DNA of 64,000 bases, taken from the NCBI RefSeq assembly GCF_902806685.2, contig NC_048546.1:7316001-7380000 (forward strand), given 5' to 3'. The first letter of the stretch is position 1; each line of letters begins with the position of its first letter. Made by a program: the position numbers and the translations under genes. Shown here in pieces: positions 28,801 to 43,800 of the stretch. This DNA is from Maniola hyperantus. Lineage: Eukaryota > Arthropoda > Insecta > Lepidoptera > Nymphalidae. The notes under the pieces are model-generated. The model had not been told where the DNA came from. It saw only the letters and a list, made by a program, of their open reading frames with translations, and did no database searches.

Positions 28801-31800
28801 CCGAAATTCAGCTCACTAGACATTCTAAAAGCTTGACCGAGGTCTTTGGTGAAGACATACGATGCCAGCCCACTCCTAGTGTTGTTTGCTACCTGTATAG
28901 CCTCTTGCTCAGTTTCAAACTTATAGCATACAGCTATGGGCCCAAATATCTCTTCTTTATATATTTTCATATCAGGCTTAACTTCGGTGAGAAGTGTCGA
29001 CTCATAAAACTTGGTTCCCAGCTCAGCTGCAGCTTTCCCACCAATCAGCGCTTTAGCTCCCTTGGACAAAGCATCATCAACTAACTGTGACACTTTATTG
29101 GTTTGTGCTACATTAATCAATGGCCCACATGTCACACCTTGTTTTGAGCCTGGGCCTAAAACACAGCCCTTAGAAATTTTTTCCTTAAAGGCTTGCACAA
29201 ATGTATCATATACATCCTTATGTACTAAAAATCTGTTTGCTCCAATACATGCCTGACCATTATTTCTGAATTTAGCGAGCATAGCCTGGTCTACAGCATG
29301 TGACATGTCAGCACTTGGGAAGACAATAAATGGGGCATTTCCTCCTAATTCTAAGCAGACTCTCTTTACTCCTTTTGCCGCCATCCCATATAGAATTACA
29401 CCAACATGAGTAGAGCCGGTAAAAGAAATGCATCCTACACTTGGATCTTCACATAAGACTTTTCCCACTGCTGGAGCATTTTTCCTACTTGAGGTAACCA
29501 CGTTGATCACTCCTTTTGGTACACCTGCTTCTTCTGCCAGTTGGACAGCAGCTAAAGCCGTCAAAGGGGTATCTTCTGAAGGTTTAATGATGCAGGTGCA
29601 TCCAGCTGCCATCAAAGCTCCAACTTTACGAGTAATCATAGCAAAGGGAAAATTCCAAGGTGTAATAACAGACACAACACCTAATGGCTGTCGTGTAACC
29701 ATGATCATTTTATTTGGCCAGGGGCTTGGCACAACTTCTCCATTAATATGGCGAGCAGTATCAGCAAACCATTCCAAAAACGAACTTCCATACACGATTT
29801 CACCTTTAGACTCAGACAAAGGCTTACCAGCTTCAGCGGTGATAATTTCAGCGAGATTATCAGAATTTTTAACACACAGATCGTACCATCTTCTAAGTAT
29901 ATTAGCCCTTTCCTTTGCAGTAGTATTTTTCCACGTCTGGAAGGTGTCGGTGGCTGTGTCAACTGCTATTTTAGCATCGACGGCGTCCATGTCGGGAATC
30001 TCTGCGATAACCTTGTCATCCGCTGGATTGAGCACAGGAAATACCGCTTTACTCTGCGCACTAACCCATTGTCCATTAATGTACGCATGTTTCTTCAATA
30101 AATGCATTTGTCTAGTTTGATATAGAAGGAAGCTTAAGTTTCGTAATAGTCTGGCTCGAGAAAGAACCATATCTTTATTCAAAGTGTTTACTGTGATTTC
30201 CCGACACTTTTAATGATAAATATACTTGTATAACAATGTCACTTGATAAGATACTGAAGCGCAAGAACAGAAATAAAGTTTAGGCAATAATATGATAAAA
30301 ATTATTCAATTATTTAATAAACAAGTGGAAGTGTTCAATTTCTACAAATCAAGTTGACAAAATCAAAATAGCAATGACATGAAGTGTCAAGTGACTTTGA
30401 CAAGAAAACTGACAACTGACACCACAGACGAATAGCCTATTTGAAAGGAATCGATTAGAATGAATTTAAAAAAAAATCGAATCACGCGAATCCCGCGACC
30501 ATAGATTATCTACTATACCCGCGACCCACCGACCGCACCGAACACCAAGCGACGTCTTAGTCTTTATTATACCGAATATAAAACAATAATAATACAACCC
30601 GTGATCCGTGCCGTAGCCGTTTCTATTTTATCGATGACGCTGGAGACTGCAGAGACCCACCATCGTCTTATGTTCGGTAACTTTCATTCTCAACAGTACC
30701 TAGTGAAAAATAACTATTCCGTTTCATTTTAAAATACCGTCACATTTTTAGCACCGCATAGTATATTACATTTATATTTAAGATAGGAATAGATAGGAAT
30801 TTGTTCTGAGCACTTTCCGAGTAACTATATTCTATCGCCAGTTTTAATATTTAAAAAAAATAGCAAAGTGAACTACTTTTTTGCGGACATCGGGTAACTT
30901 TAGAAACATTATCATTGTACAATGGACATGCCAGCGCGAGCCAGACCATCGTCATTTTATAAAAGATGAAAGTTTATCTTCGTATTGTCCTCATCAACAA
31001 TACGAGGAACGTTTGTTTGGATCATGGTGGCTTTGGGAGATAACAAGTACCTAATTAATAAAGGTGTAAAAAATCTTAGATCAAAGTATTAAGTCTAATT
31101 TTTTTATATTTTCTTCAGAATAGTATTAGAAGAATGCATGACGTGATTTCTAATAGGTACTATTCCGAAGAAAATATAAAAAAATAAATTTTTAAACTTA
31201 AATCAGATACCTAATGATATTTTTGCAAGCGCAAAAATAGTCCAAAGCTGAGTCTTGGTGCGTGCATTTGTAGTTGGGAAATGGTATAAACCGGGATTTG
31301 GTCATATCCCTTAGGGATATGGTCAAACCCTGGGACATGTTAAAACGACAACTCAATTTGACCATTTCACTAAACAAATATTGTGATATAATTTATACCA
31401 TTTCGCTGGGACACATTCATAAATCATACCTAATATCAACAAAGATTTCCTTTGTGATTCATTGAGGAAGGGGAGTTAAATGATGGTGGTACTTAGTCTA
31501 CATAACTTAAAAAGGATAAATAAATGCCTTAAAAAAGCTATTTATAGTACCTATGCGAGGGAAATTTTATTAGCTTTTATACTGTACCATAATAGTCCAG
31601 AAGTACCTATTTCTATCAGTGCATTATTTTAGCTAATTTGATGGTTATTCTACTCACCGGCTATCATGCACTTGTTCCTCCTCTGATTTTTGCTGCTGTA
31701 ATTTTTCATAGAATCCTTTCCACATTGATTCTTCATCCATATTTATATTCGTTTAAGTAAACACTTTTACCTAACTATCTATTGTTATTTACTTTAATTC

Positions 31801-34800
31801 TCTCACATTTGCATTCGGCAGAGCAATCGCGACCAACTAGTTCGGTTATAGACACGGTATGACCATAATTTTATGCTGATCAATCTGAATCACCGAACGG
31901 AACGAGTCATAATCTTCGCGTAGTCAATGACGTAAACACCTCCAGTTAACTTGAGATTATAAGATTGAATAAAGTACGCATATAAAGCGGTCACGTCGGA
32001 ACTTTTTATTTTTGAGGTCACTGTCTGAGAATGGTCTGAGACAAATGACGGCTAATGTTGCCGGTCACCCACTAACACTAAAGTAATAGGTAAATAACAT
32101 TATGTGCCCGTATTTCGTTTGATATTATGATTTCTTTCGATTTAAAACGTAAACACTCGCTTCAAGATAAGTAATTGTTTTGCGTGGTACGCGCCACCAG
32201 CGCAGGCAAGCTAAATAAAACTGACGTAATCCAACTCCAAGGCGTTCACTGTTGCTTTGCGCCCGATGCCGGGTGCCGCAATAAACTGATCTGCATTAAC
32301 ACCACACGTGTTTTTATGTGACACACAATAGCAAGCCCTAATCAGTATTCAAACAAATCATCCTAATACAAACACAGCCAGGTCTTCCTGTTAAATTTTT
32401 CACAGAATAATTAATTACATAGTTAACAACAAACGACTCTGAAATGGCCGTTAATTATAAAAAAAATATTGTTTAAATACCCATTGACCATTGTTTCAAT
32501 TTATTTTCCTGTTATTTACCTACTCGCCAACTACTTAGGGAGGTACCTAGGTACCTAAATAAAAAAACTAGAACGACGGAAAATGCACATAAAATATAAG
32601 TAGGTAAATCACTACCCATATAATAAAGCGAAAGTGTGTTTGTTGGTTGGTCCTTCAATCACGTCGTAACGGAGCAACGGATTGACGTAATTTTTTGCAT
32701 GGGTATGTTTGTAGATGTGACTACGTACCTACCTAGATTCTTTTGCAACCTAACTAGGACTTTCTGTCAAGAAATTCAGTGGCCGCACCCCGGAGTTGAG
32801 AAAGTGGCGGGGTTTACGGTGTACCTCGTGCCTCGGGAAACTCGTAAAGGCGTTGGTTCTGTAACTTCACTTCTCGGTTCGGTCGTGTCGGATTGCCAGC
32901 CGACCCATCGGACAACATACTTAAGGGAATCCAAAAGGATACCTAATCAGTCTAATCACATTCCTAGCTAAACGACCTCCCTGGCGCAATACTAAGCGCT
33001 GTGTTCTTGTTAGGAGGTCCAGGAATCAATTCCCGGCAGGGGTTTGGAATTTTAATAATTTCTAAATTTCTGGTCGTCTGGTCGGAGAATTCAGCCGTGG
33101 CTAGTTACCACCCTACCGGCCAAGCCGTACCGCCAAGCGATTTAGCGTTCCGGTACGATGCCGTGTAGAAACCAAAGGGGTAGGTATTAGGTTTAATAAA
33201 AACTGCCATAGGTACCCCTTCCAGGTTAACGCGCTTCCATCTTAGATTGCATCATCACTTACCACCATGTGAGATTGCAGTCAAGGGTTAACTTGTATGT
33301 GAATTTAAAAAAAAAGCTTTTAGCGCGCATAGGTACATTCTGTGCTACTGTAAGTACCATCTCATACGTAATAGGCTATAGTTTCCGTTGAATTGGCTGC
33401 CATAACCGAAATTTGGTCGGGAGGAAAATTAGGTGTAGGTAGGTACCACCAATTATACCCCTACTTACTTAGTGAGGTATTCTTTATATTTGTCTTGCGA
33501 TCAACGTAAATATACTCAATAACTTATTAAATATGTTCCTTTATCTTGGGAATTACAGAAGGCTTTCAAGGTCGTCGTGTGTCGTTTATCCATCTAAGTA
33601 TGACTCAAATGATTTTTTCCCGCCCATGTTGCCACATTATCACATAATATGCCGGCGGTAAAGCCGCCGTGGCAACACTGTACTGTTTAGAATGTGGACA
33701 CAATGACACACCTCTTTAGATGATGCTGAAGAACATTCAATATTGTTAAAAGTTTGACTTTCAAGAGCTAAATTAGGTAAATAATTAAGGTTTTATTTAT
33801 ATAGCTCTTATAATCTGTTGACGAATCACAAATAGGAATTAATAAAAAAGTAACGTGACTAGAAGGTACCTAGGACCTAGGCATGCATTTGAAACAACTA
33901 CACCAGCTATCCAATAGCAAAGAGTATGTTACCACTATGTCCAATAGCAATTGAGTAGATTATCAGAGCAATAATTGTGTCTTCAGAGTTGCATAGTTTT
34001 CTAAACTCGTTCAATATAGTACCTAAGTAGTAGCTACAACGCTAAGGGCTCAGATCAATGTAAAAAGTACTCTGTGGCTCAGATACCCTGTAAATTATTA
34101 GGTCACCATTACGGTACCATACCTACATCTCCAAATTTTTGAAAATACGATGCGAATTGCAATGCTTCGTAAACGTGTCAAATTCGATCTACTTACCTAT
34201 TTATTCATTTCTATTATACGAGTAGATATTTTGTCTTTGTAAGAAATGCCTGTGCAACTTCGTTACTCGTAAGTTGTAATCGAATGCCGTGACCATGAAA
34301 TAGACCTGTCCTAATCGTTAACCATCACAATGGTACAAGCTCCACCGTTAACCTTGATGCCACAAAATAATTAGTGGCAAGTTCTACCAAAGCAACGTCA
34401 CGCAGCGCACTTGGTTTTTGCTCTTTTTATCTTGCTCGATACAGTTCATGTAAAGGGGTATCAAGTATCAACTATTATGATTCACAAATAATAGGTATCA
34501 GACCTTGAAATGAACTCTAAAACTGTAAAAAAACAAGATAAATCTTTTTGGTTCAGAGGCAATTGGTTGCGCTGGAACAGATTACAACAAGTCCTTTACA
34601 ACAGCTTAAACTTTTAGTCCCCTTATCCCACTGACCTTCTTGCTCTGAGATGGGGCCATCCATTTATCCGAGTATCGATTCAATTCACCAATAGCATTAT
34701 GAAATAAGCATTGCAAGCATATAGGCGTACTCAGTATCCCGGGTCATACTCATAAACTGTGCTCATAGGGTGCCAAAAAAGGGTGCAACACGACTTACAG

Positions 34801-37800
34801 TACGCGGCAGAAAGTAATATACATCGACATTTAGAAGGAAATAGCAGATTTGTAGAGAACTGTCTCTGTCGTTGAAACCGACAAAACGTCATATAGGTAT
34901 GAGTGACAGAGACAACACTCTACAAAGCCGAAATGTCATTCTAAAGGCTGATGTAGGTACATTAAGTAATTACTTTCTGCCGCGTACTGTAGGTACGTAC
35001 TAAATGTTCTGAGAAGCCCAATTTAATTTCTTCTACGAAATGTAATATTCCAGTAAAAAATTTGCATTTTTCATATTTTTATACAACAAATTCTGATTAG
35101 ACTTTTCAGGATTTTCCTAAAGTCAGATCGTATATTATAACATAAACGTGTACCTATAGAGATACTCACGAGTATAATTCTATCTACTAGAGTAAATAGG
35201 CGCCATTAAAATGTTCAGTGATACAGGAAAACACTTTAGAACGAATTAAATGGAATTACCATTAACGAGATGCAATTAAAAATTTACCCACAGCACGCAA
35301 TATTATAAGGATAGATAAGCCTACCTACTTATAAACTTTAACCGCGCTCTCCTAAGATAAGTAGGTACTGAGTAGGTATTAATGTATAATATTATACCTG
35401 TGCGCTAGAGTCTTCATCTGAAAACTGACTGATTGACATATTATTTTATCAACGTACAACTCTGACCACTGGGATTTAGATTTTGCTGAAAAGATTTTCA
35501 AAAATTCCATCCGAGCGAAGTTGAGGGCAGCCCAGCTAGTCGAGTATAATAATAGTTTGACGGAATTTGCAGTTAACGTGTGAAAAACATAGAGGTGTGC
35601 CGTTATCTGCGTAGAATCGCCATTTTAGGGTGAAGTAATGGTCACTACTAAACTAGCTTCCTATTCTGTGATAATTTTTGTGGCGACAGTTGTTGGGTAC
35701 TTGTCTGACCTTAGTCTTAAGCACTGTCCGCTCTATACAAAGCTTCTCCATTTTCGACAGCAGCGATTGTATAATTACATCTTTTATTCTTCGGGGGAGG
35801 AAAAAATGCCCACGAACTTCTGCCTGCTGGTAGGGCGTGTTTAAGGGTCTGCCCCATACTTTCAAATAGCTTCGCCCGTTCCTTTTGGCTATAGAGACCT
35901 CAGACCAGCTCCACTGCTGCCAGTATCGCTTTAGTAGAAATCAACAATCGCCTTTGAATCGCTTCCACTTTTTTGTTAGTTTCACTTTCATAGCTCCTTC
36001 GAAAATTGACACTCTTTAGAGAATCTAAAGGATGCCAGCATATTCCTCTTGCTCACTCTAAGGCTTCTTTTTGTTGAAATAAGTCTCGCTCCTTTTATTA
36101 GCATTAGTATATATCTAAATCGCTTTGTGTGAGTTCCCTCTGTGTTTCTTGAAATGGAGGCTTTGGTCAAGTTATATTCTCAGATACTTCACATTGTCCT
36201 TCGCGATTACTGTCGCACCTTGTATTATAAATTCTATAGGGTCTAGCTTTCGCCCTTTAGTCAATATAGTCGCCTCGATTTCCTCAGGTGATAACACTGC
36301 TAACGCCAGTTGTTTTCCTTGCATCCGTAGGTCTATACAATCGCACATAAGTATATAATTAAATTAATATATCGATGCATCTCTCAAGTCTCAACCATCT
36401 TACAATCGGAGTATAATTTTGTATCGCTAACTTAAACACAAAAAAATTCAACATTGCAAACTATTTAAAACTCGAAATTTTAATCAAGCAAATTGTCGAG
36501 TCATCTTGGTATCTATTTACGGTTAATCAACAGTTTTTGGAATTGAAGATTTAGGTAGGTAACTAGTTACCTAGTACCTACTTACCTAGTAGGTACTAAA
36601 CCTATTCTGACCTTTCGTTTACCAACTGTTCAAGCAGTTTTGTTTTTGGACTGGAAATCGAAGTTCGTAAATCTTTTCTGGCTAACACATTGTTACTTTA
36701 TATGAAACTAGCGACCCGCCCCGGCTTCGCATAGGTGCAACGTAGATACTAATGTGGTGTCATTGAGGTGTCATTGCCTCGGAAACTCTCAAATGAGAGG
36801 ATTTTTTTCCGACCTAATTCACATTATTTCAATTTCTCTAGGGATCTCAAATTTTTTGAGAATTAAACTATAACTATAAATCTTCCGCTTGAATCACTCT
36901 ATCTATTGTTGAAAACCGCATTAAAATCCGTTGCGAAGTGTTAGGTACATATTACAGTACGCGGCAGAAAGTACTGTACATCGGCCTTTAGAATGACATT
37001 TCGGATTTGTAGAGCGTTGTCACTTGTCTATGTCACTCATAGCTATATGACGTTTTGTCGGTCTCAACGACAGAGGCAATGCTCTACAAATCCGCAAGCT
37101 ACTTCTAAAGATTATGTACATGTACCTACCTACTTTATGCCGCATACTGTACTTCTAGTTACCTAACTCATTTCGAAAATCTACTTTGAATAACTGCATA
37201 CTTAGCATAGAATGATATCAACAAGTGAATGGCCTTGCAGATTACGGTAGGTAGGTAATATGGGGGCGATTTTCATAAAATATGCATAAAAACTGAACAG
37301 TCATGTGGGTGCCAAGACGGACAAACCGAAAATGGAGTCGACTTGGATACAGTTAAATTGCAAGTTGCTTGTTTTGTTTTAAACTGGTATTTTTGGAATA
37401 TAAGGCGTGTTACATATTTTTTTGAGTAGGGACATTAGGTACGATACAAGGGATCATATTTTCAGTTGTTTTTTGAGTTTTCCTAAAGAGCTTAGATAAA
37501 GTCTTTATTAAGTAGGTACTTAGTTTAAATAAGTTTAACGTAGACCATTCTAATAGTTAAATATTTATGCACGGGGTTTTTCACACTAGCATGCTTGACC
37601 ACAAAGTCACCTGATGAAAAGTGACTTGTATTCTAATTTCTTGATCTTTGATCCTACTACGGATAGTCTGCTCGTTTCAGTGACACACATACATTTAAGT
37701 ATTACACTTACACACAATAAACCTAAGCTGAAAAGTCGTTCGCACTTGCTAAAAATGGTAAGATAGCGTTCTTTTAATCGAACTAGTACCTAAATAATTT

Positions 37801-40800
37801 GCTGAGATCAGCAATTTACTTATTAATAGTATTTACTTATTTATTAATAGTAAAAATACTCAGGTGCATAGCTAAATGGAACCATGATACACAAAGAGGG
37901 ATCACTCACAGAGTCATAACAGAGTACTTACGTAATGAAATTATAGGTACCTAAAAATATATCATGAGCAACATATTTACAAGACGGTTTAACCATTTCT
38001 TGACATAAACCACAATCCAAACAAGATTGTAGTTGTCTGTTAATCTAAAGACACACAAGTCAGAAACGCGTCTCCATATTGTATTAAGGAGAATGAATCA
38101 CAGGAAATAGTACCAATATAAATTTATTCGTAAACCACATTTTTGATTTATGGTTGATGGTTCTATTGCATCGATCTTAAATTCGATGTTTTTATGGAAT
38201 AAGTGAATGTAGAAACTGTGGTCCAAGTCTTATAGTAATTCATCTCTCAAACTTCCCCTTATCGTGTGACAGGTTATAAAATTTCAGACCAAAAGTCCTA
38301 TGTTTTTAAGTAAGTACTTTTCAAGCCTCTTTGACATCATTAACTCATCGCCGGCTCACTACTGAGGACGGGTCTCCTCCCAAAATGGGAAGCCTTTGGT
38401 CATAGTTCACCACACTGGCCAGCAGATTGGCAGAATTCACACTCATCTCTGAGAATATTACATTGGAGAAGTAGTCTCAGACATGCAGGTTTCCTCACAA
38501 TGTTTTCCCTCGCCGAAGCATGTGATAGTTAATTGCTTCGCACATACATAAAAGTAATTCCGAAAAGTTAAAATTAGAGAGTGCATGGCTATGACCGCTT
38601 TTCTCAGGCCTCTTACAGGCGCATAAACGTTACAACTGCCAAGTCAACCCCATGCAAACTCTAACGCCACACCGGCACCGAAAACACATTCTACTGAAAA
38701 GAGTCTAACTCAGCGTTGGGTTTATACTTTTTGTAAAGGCAACTTGTGCTCGCGACTTCGTCCGCATGGACTACATAAATTTCAAACACCTATTTTACCC
38801 CTTTAGGGATTAAATATTCAAAAATCATTTCTTTGCGGATGCCTACGTCGCAGTAGCTATCCGCATGCCAAATTTCAGCACGATCCGTCTAGTAGTTTGA
38901 GCTAAGCGTTGATAGATCAGTCGGTCAGTCATTTAGGCAGCTTTTCCTTGTGTAATATATAGACAAACTGAGTGTTGAGATTCCTGAATGTTGTAAAAAT
39001 GGTAGTGCTTGTGGTAGTGTTCTAAATATTGCTGCTTACGTTGAGAGAGTACCTAAATACCACCTGTACTGTAATACTCGTACTTATTTAATTTCTTCCT
39101 ATCGCAGACAGATTTAGATTTTATTATATATAATAAATAAGAAAGAAAGAAAGAAAGAAAAAACGTTTATTTTTTTAAAGCTGTTCCACACATTACCAGT
39201 TAGGTTATCCCGGCGCCTCTAATACTTGAGTAGTAAAGTCAAAAGACCTCAAGTAGAAGAAACGCCGGAAAAAAGTATGTCATTTGTGGCACAACCCGAA
39301 AAAAAGGTCCCTACTCAGCATAAATGCCATGTGTCTTGCATCACAAGTACAAAAACATACAGTGCTGGTTTTCAGTATGAACTCTGATTCGGGTGGCGCC
39401 ACGAAATCACATATATTATTGGTAATAAAATTAAAGCAATCTTACTTCCGTTGACTGATAATTTCCTGTTGCTGTAACTTTTTGTACACAAATCTCCACG
39501 GGTCTTCTCGAGCTTTTTCTTCCATTTTTTTAATTATAAAAGTTATAATAGTCAATTTGAAGTCACTAGCCTAGGTAGGAACTTTTCTTTTGAATTTCAA
39601 GCTTTCAAAAATTCTTAAAAAGTTGTTCCACACACACAACTATAGTCTAAGGAACCTTCAGAATTTTCTTCTGAATTTCAAAACTTCAAAAATACTTAAA
39701 AGTTATCTCACAAACACCTTGAATGTTAATTATTTTTGCAAGTGCGAAGTTTCAGGCTTCGCGTAGCGCGGATAGTTAGTGACTGGCGGACAATACAAGC
39801 CGTTGTTGGCTTTGTTTGCCAGAGGTTTAAAACCTACTCCAGTTTTTTAGATACCCATGGCTGGCAATTAACAGGAAAACCACCTATTGTTCTGGTTTAA
39901 GTGTCGTGTACTTAGGGAAATATCGTATTTACCCAAAAGATCAAGTTAATTCCAAGGTGAGTTACCTATTAAGTATATGAATTATGAAGACACTAGCTGA
40001 TCTTCTAGAACCCTAAATCAGTAACTTTTTACATTGAGGTACTGAGTGATTCCTCTCATGTCCTCTGAATTTGAGTGCTATCAAGTGGCATCAGTTTTGC
40101 TACGAGAAATGAGGATGACAGGTCGCGAGAATTGCTGAATGTCAAAAAGTTTGCCTTTACTCGGTTGTACTTCTCCGACAGACAGTAGGTTTAAAAGCTA
40201 TGGGATGAAACTTTAAATATTATGTTTCTGGATTTTCTCTTGATCCATTTCAAAAAAAAAAAAGCTAGCTGTAGCTAGTAAAAAGCTGACTTAGCAAATC
40301 CGGCTTTATACGGATGGCCATAAATTAATATATAAGTACATACTTATCAAAAAACAAAAATACCAAACTTATTCTAGAACATAAAAATTACAAATCGAAA
40401 ACATCATCTAAACCACCGCAACGAGGCAGGGTGCCCAGAACGCTGGCAGCGTTACCTCGTTGAATGGCCAGACTAATATGCTGACCGATTGTATAAAATA
40501 TATTATATATTATATAAAATATCATCTAAACCACCGTTGCGGTGGTTTAGATGATATTTTCGATTTGTAATTTTTATGTCCTAGAATAAGTTTGGTATTT
40601 TTGTTTTTTGTATCTTCCTATTAAATAAAATTATTGTTATACTTACTTATCAATATGTGGAAAAGATCTGTTCATGACATTATAATATATACTTAGTACA
40701 GTAACATTTTGAGATAAGAACTTTTGAACAAACACAATATGCGACAGTGACAGTGCTACAGGAGTAGAAAATTGCTTAGTCTTAACAAATAAACCTAACC

Positions 40801-43800
40801 ATTCTAAATCCAACTCAGGATGGTTTCGTAGAATATTTTTTATTCGATGACAAGTTGGGCTAACTCAGCCCAAAAGAAGACGCAGTCAGATATCAGAGGC
40901 TAACTTGTAAGCGAAGTTTAATAAAGCCATGTCTTTATTACTTGGCTGTCAGCCTCGTATACCGAACGTTAAATCGCTTGGCAGCACGTCTTTGCCGGTA
41001 GGCAACTTGCCAGTTGCCACGGACAAAGCCTCCCAAGTCCCACCAGATCGACCGATAGAATAAATAATTCCACAAATTTCCTCTACCGGACGTTAAACCC
41101 GGCATGTCCCATTGTAACACCATTGGACAGCGATCACTTTACCCACAGATGAGTAAATTCTCATCTGTAACTTTACCTACTTATAGTCCGCGACTATAGA
41201 CATATAGACTATAGGTAAAGTGATCGCAAAAGGTGGGTTCCCAACTAGTTCGCAACGAGTCACACTCAATCGCTTTGACGGCTTTTAATGGCTCAAGTGG
41301 AGGAGGCGCTGGGATAACAAAGCTGGGTGATGTGTGGCACAACTTACAAAATAAACGTTTGATCTTTCTTTTTCTTTCTTTCTTTCTTAAGCGTGTCACA
41401 GTGTGACTCGTTGGGAACTCATCGAAAATAAATCCCATCGAGTCACACTGTTACTAGTTGCAACCTCTTAAAAAAAGAAGGCCAATCTAAAGTTGAAATA
41501 TTGCTGTTTGTGCAGGTCATAGTACACAAGCCCAGATGAGATCTGTTTCATCAATGCGTTATGCGTATAGTCATACGCCTCGTGTTCAGATTGGACTACT
41601 TACTTATTTTGCGCGCTTTGTACCTATTCATGTAAATTTAGAGAATTAATTATGTAATTAACAAAAGGATTTTGACATATATCTCGCGGCTATCATATAT
41701 TGCTACTAAAATAACTTCAAAAATCAGTTTGAGTTTTATCTAACGGAAATGCTCAAACAGCAGCAGTACTGGTATCAATCCATACTAATATTATAAATGC
41801 GAAAGTGTGTGTCTGTCTGTCTGCTAGCTTTTCACGGCCCAACAGTTCAACAGATTTTGATGAAATTTGGTACAGAGTTAGCTTACATCCCGGGAAAGGA
41901 CATAAGCTACTTTTTATCCCGGAAAATTAAAGAGTTCAAACGGGATTTAAAAAAAACCTAAAACCACGCGTATGAAGTCGCGGGCATCATTTTTTTTTAA
42001 TAGATAAAGCGAGCAAACGAGCAGGCGGGTATCATCTAGTACAAAATATGTAGATACCTAAGTTATAGGTTCATGTATTTTGTGGTATCAGAAACTTTTT
42101 GCCTGCACGATGTTCTTACTGTGGTTAAGATTTAATTAATTAGAATTATTATCCTTAAATTAGGTATGCGACATTTTTCTCATTCTTAGCGTTTATTTTC
42201 CACGACTTATCTGTATTGTTGCTCTACATTCCTGCACTTTTAATGCATTACTTTTCTGAACTAAGTATGTCTAAAATGTAAGTATGTGTACCTAATTATG
42301 ACTAATGAACTAATGATGGTCTCATATTGCAGTCTGCACTGTGTATTATGGAAGTGGGCAGGTAGGTACATTGCTTACAATTATTGCTGTGAGAATCATG
42401 ACTTATTGTCGTGTATTGTTATGCTAATATCTCCACTGTTGACATATTTACGTACATAGCTATTTTTAGGTCATAATTAACGCATATCATTCTATAATTA
42501 TGTATCACTAACTCTAATTTTGACATATCCCGTATGGGTTTCAAATTAAACGATACTGCCTATCTAGGTACTAGGTAGGCATATCATTAATAATTTTGAA
42601 GTTTAGGGCTCATGATCTTTAAACATTTATCTAGGTGTCTAAACTCATCTAGAGTCAACTGTCAAGCTTCTTTACAAGTCTTACCGCCGCACTCAGAGTC
42701 GCTAATCGTTACTTAAGATTGAGTTAAAACGAGACAGATTTATGTGACAGATCTCGTTTAACTCAATCTTAAGTAACGATTAAGCGCCTCTGGGTGCGGC
42801 GGTTACTTAATATGCATACTAATAGGTATTATAAATGCGAAAGTGTCGTTTGCATTTATAATACTCTTTATAAGGTTTATTATTATTATTCACTTTAAGG
42901 TTTGGAATACTCTTCCACGATTTGTTTCCTACCAATTACAACCCGGGTATCTTTAAAACAAGAGTGAATAGGCATCTTCTAGGTGAACGCGGCCCATCTT
43001 AGGCCACATCATCACTTTCCATCAGGGTGTAATTGTGGTCAAGCGCCAAAAAAATAAAAATACTTTAAATTCAACACTATTCAATTTTATTGCTAACTAG
43101 CTGATGCACGCGACTTCGTCCACGTGGAATTGGGTTTTTTTAAATCCCGTGGGAAACCTTTGATTTTCCGGGATAAACAGCCTATGTCACTCTCCAGGTC
43201 TTTATCTATATCCATGCAAAAAATCACGCCAATTCGTTGCACCGTTGCGACGTGATTGAAGGACAAACTAACAGACCAACAAACAAACACTTTCGTATTT
43301 ATAATAAGTGTACTGTGTACTGATAAATAAGCCTACTGATGAAATTCTCATAGATTTATTTTATAGTAAATATCTATTGAATTAATTGCAAGTTAGCCGT
43401 TATGTATAACCACAAACATTCTAATTGGTGTTAGCAAAGGGTGTGAATTAACCGGTTTAGATCGACTTGTCAGCAGTTACTGTTATTTAATTAGACAGGT
43501 TCCAGACGAGGCTCTACTTTTATAGTAGGTAAACAAATCACTGCCAAGTGTCAAGACGCATCTATTATGGTAATGTAAGCGGTTGGCAATAAAAAAACCG
43601 GTCAAGTGCGCCTCGGACTCGCACACGAAGGGTTCAGTACCGTACCAGTACAAGATGTAAGTACTTATTTGTTTTTTTAATTTAAATGATTGTTAACTCA
43701 TATACTTACTTACTTACTTCTTTAAAAAAAACGGCCAAGTACGAGTCAGGCTCGCGCAATGAGGGTTCCGTACTACAGTCGTATTTTTTCGACGTTTTGC

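Larger units (their letters stand above)
31741..39445. other. Intron and promoter space between start exons C and B
   Basis: 31741-32300 should hold the exon C promoter, though no core element is clear. Further on are a SINE, two MITEs, a LINE fragment and repeat copies. 33331-34790 and 37152-38336 show nothing beyond AT-rich DNA with frequent TAGGTACCTA words. Confidence 0.5.

Noticed and set aside
29428..30120. 230-codon plus-strand open frame opposite the dehydrogenase
   Set aside because: Antisense shadow of a strongly coding ALDH gene; its sequence has no family pattern.
32636..32971. 111-codon plus-strand open frame
   Set aside because: It starts inside a family B repeat and continues into unique DNA with no protein similarity.
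33652..33680. CCGGCGGTAAAGCCGCCG hairpin as a possible terminator or structured RNA
   Set aside because: Short 6-7 bp stem with no context; eukaryotic window, so no rho-independent terminator.
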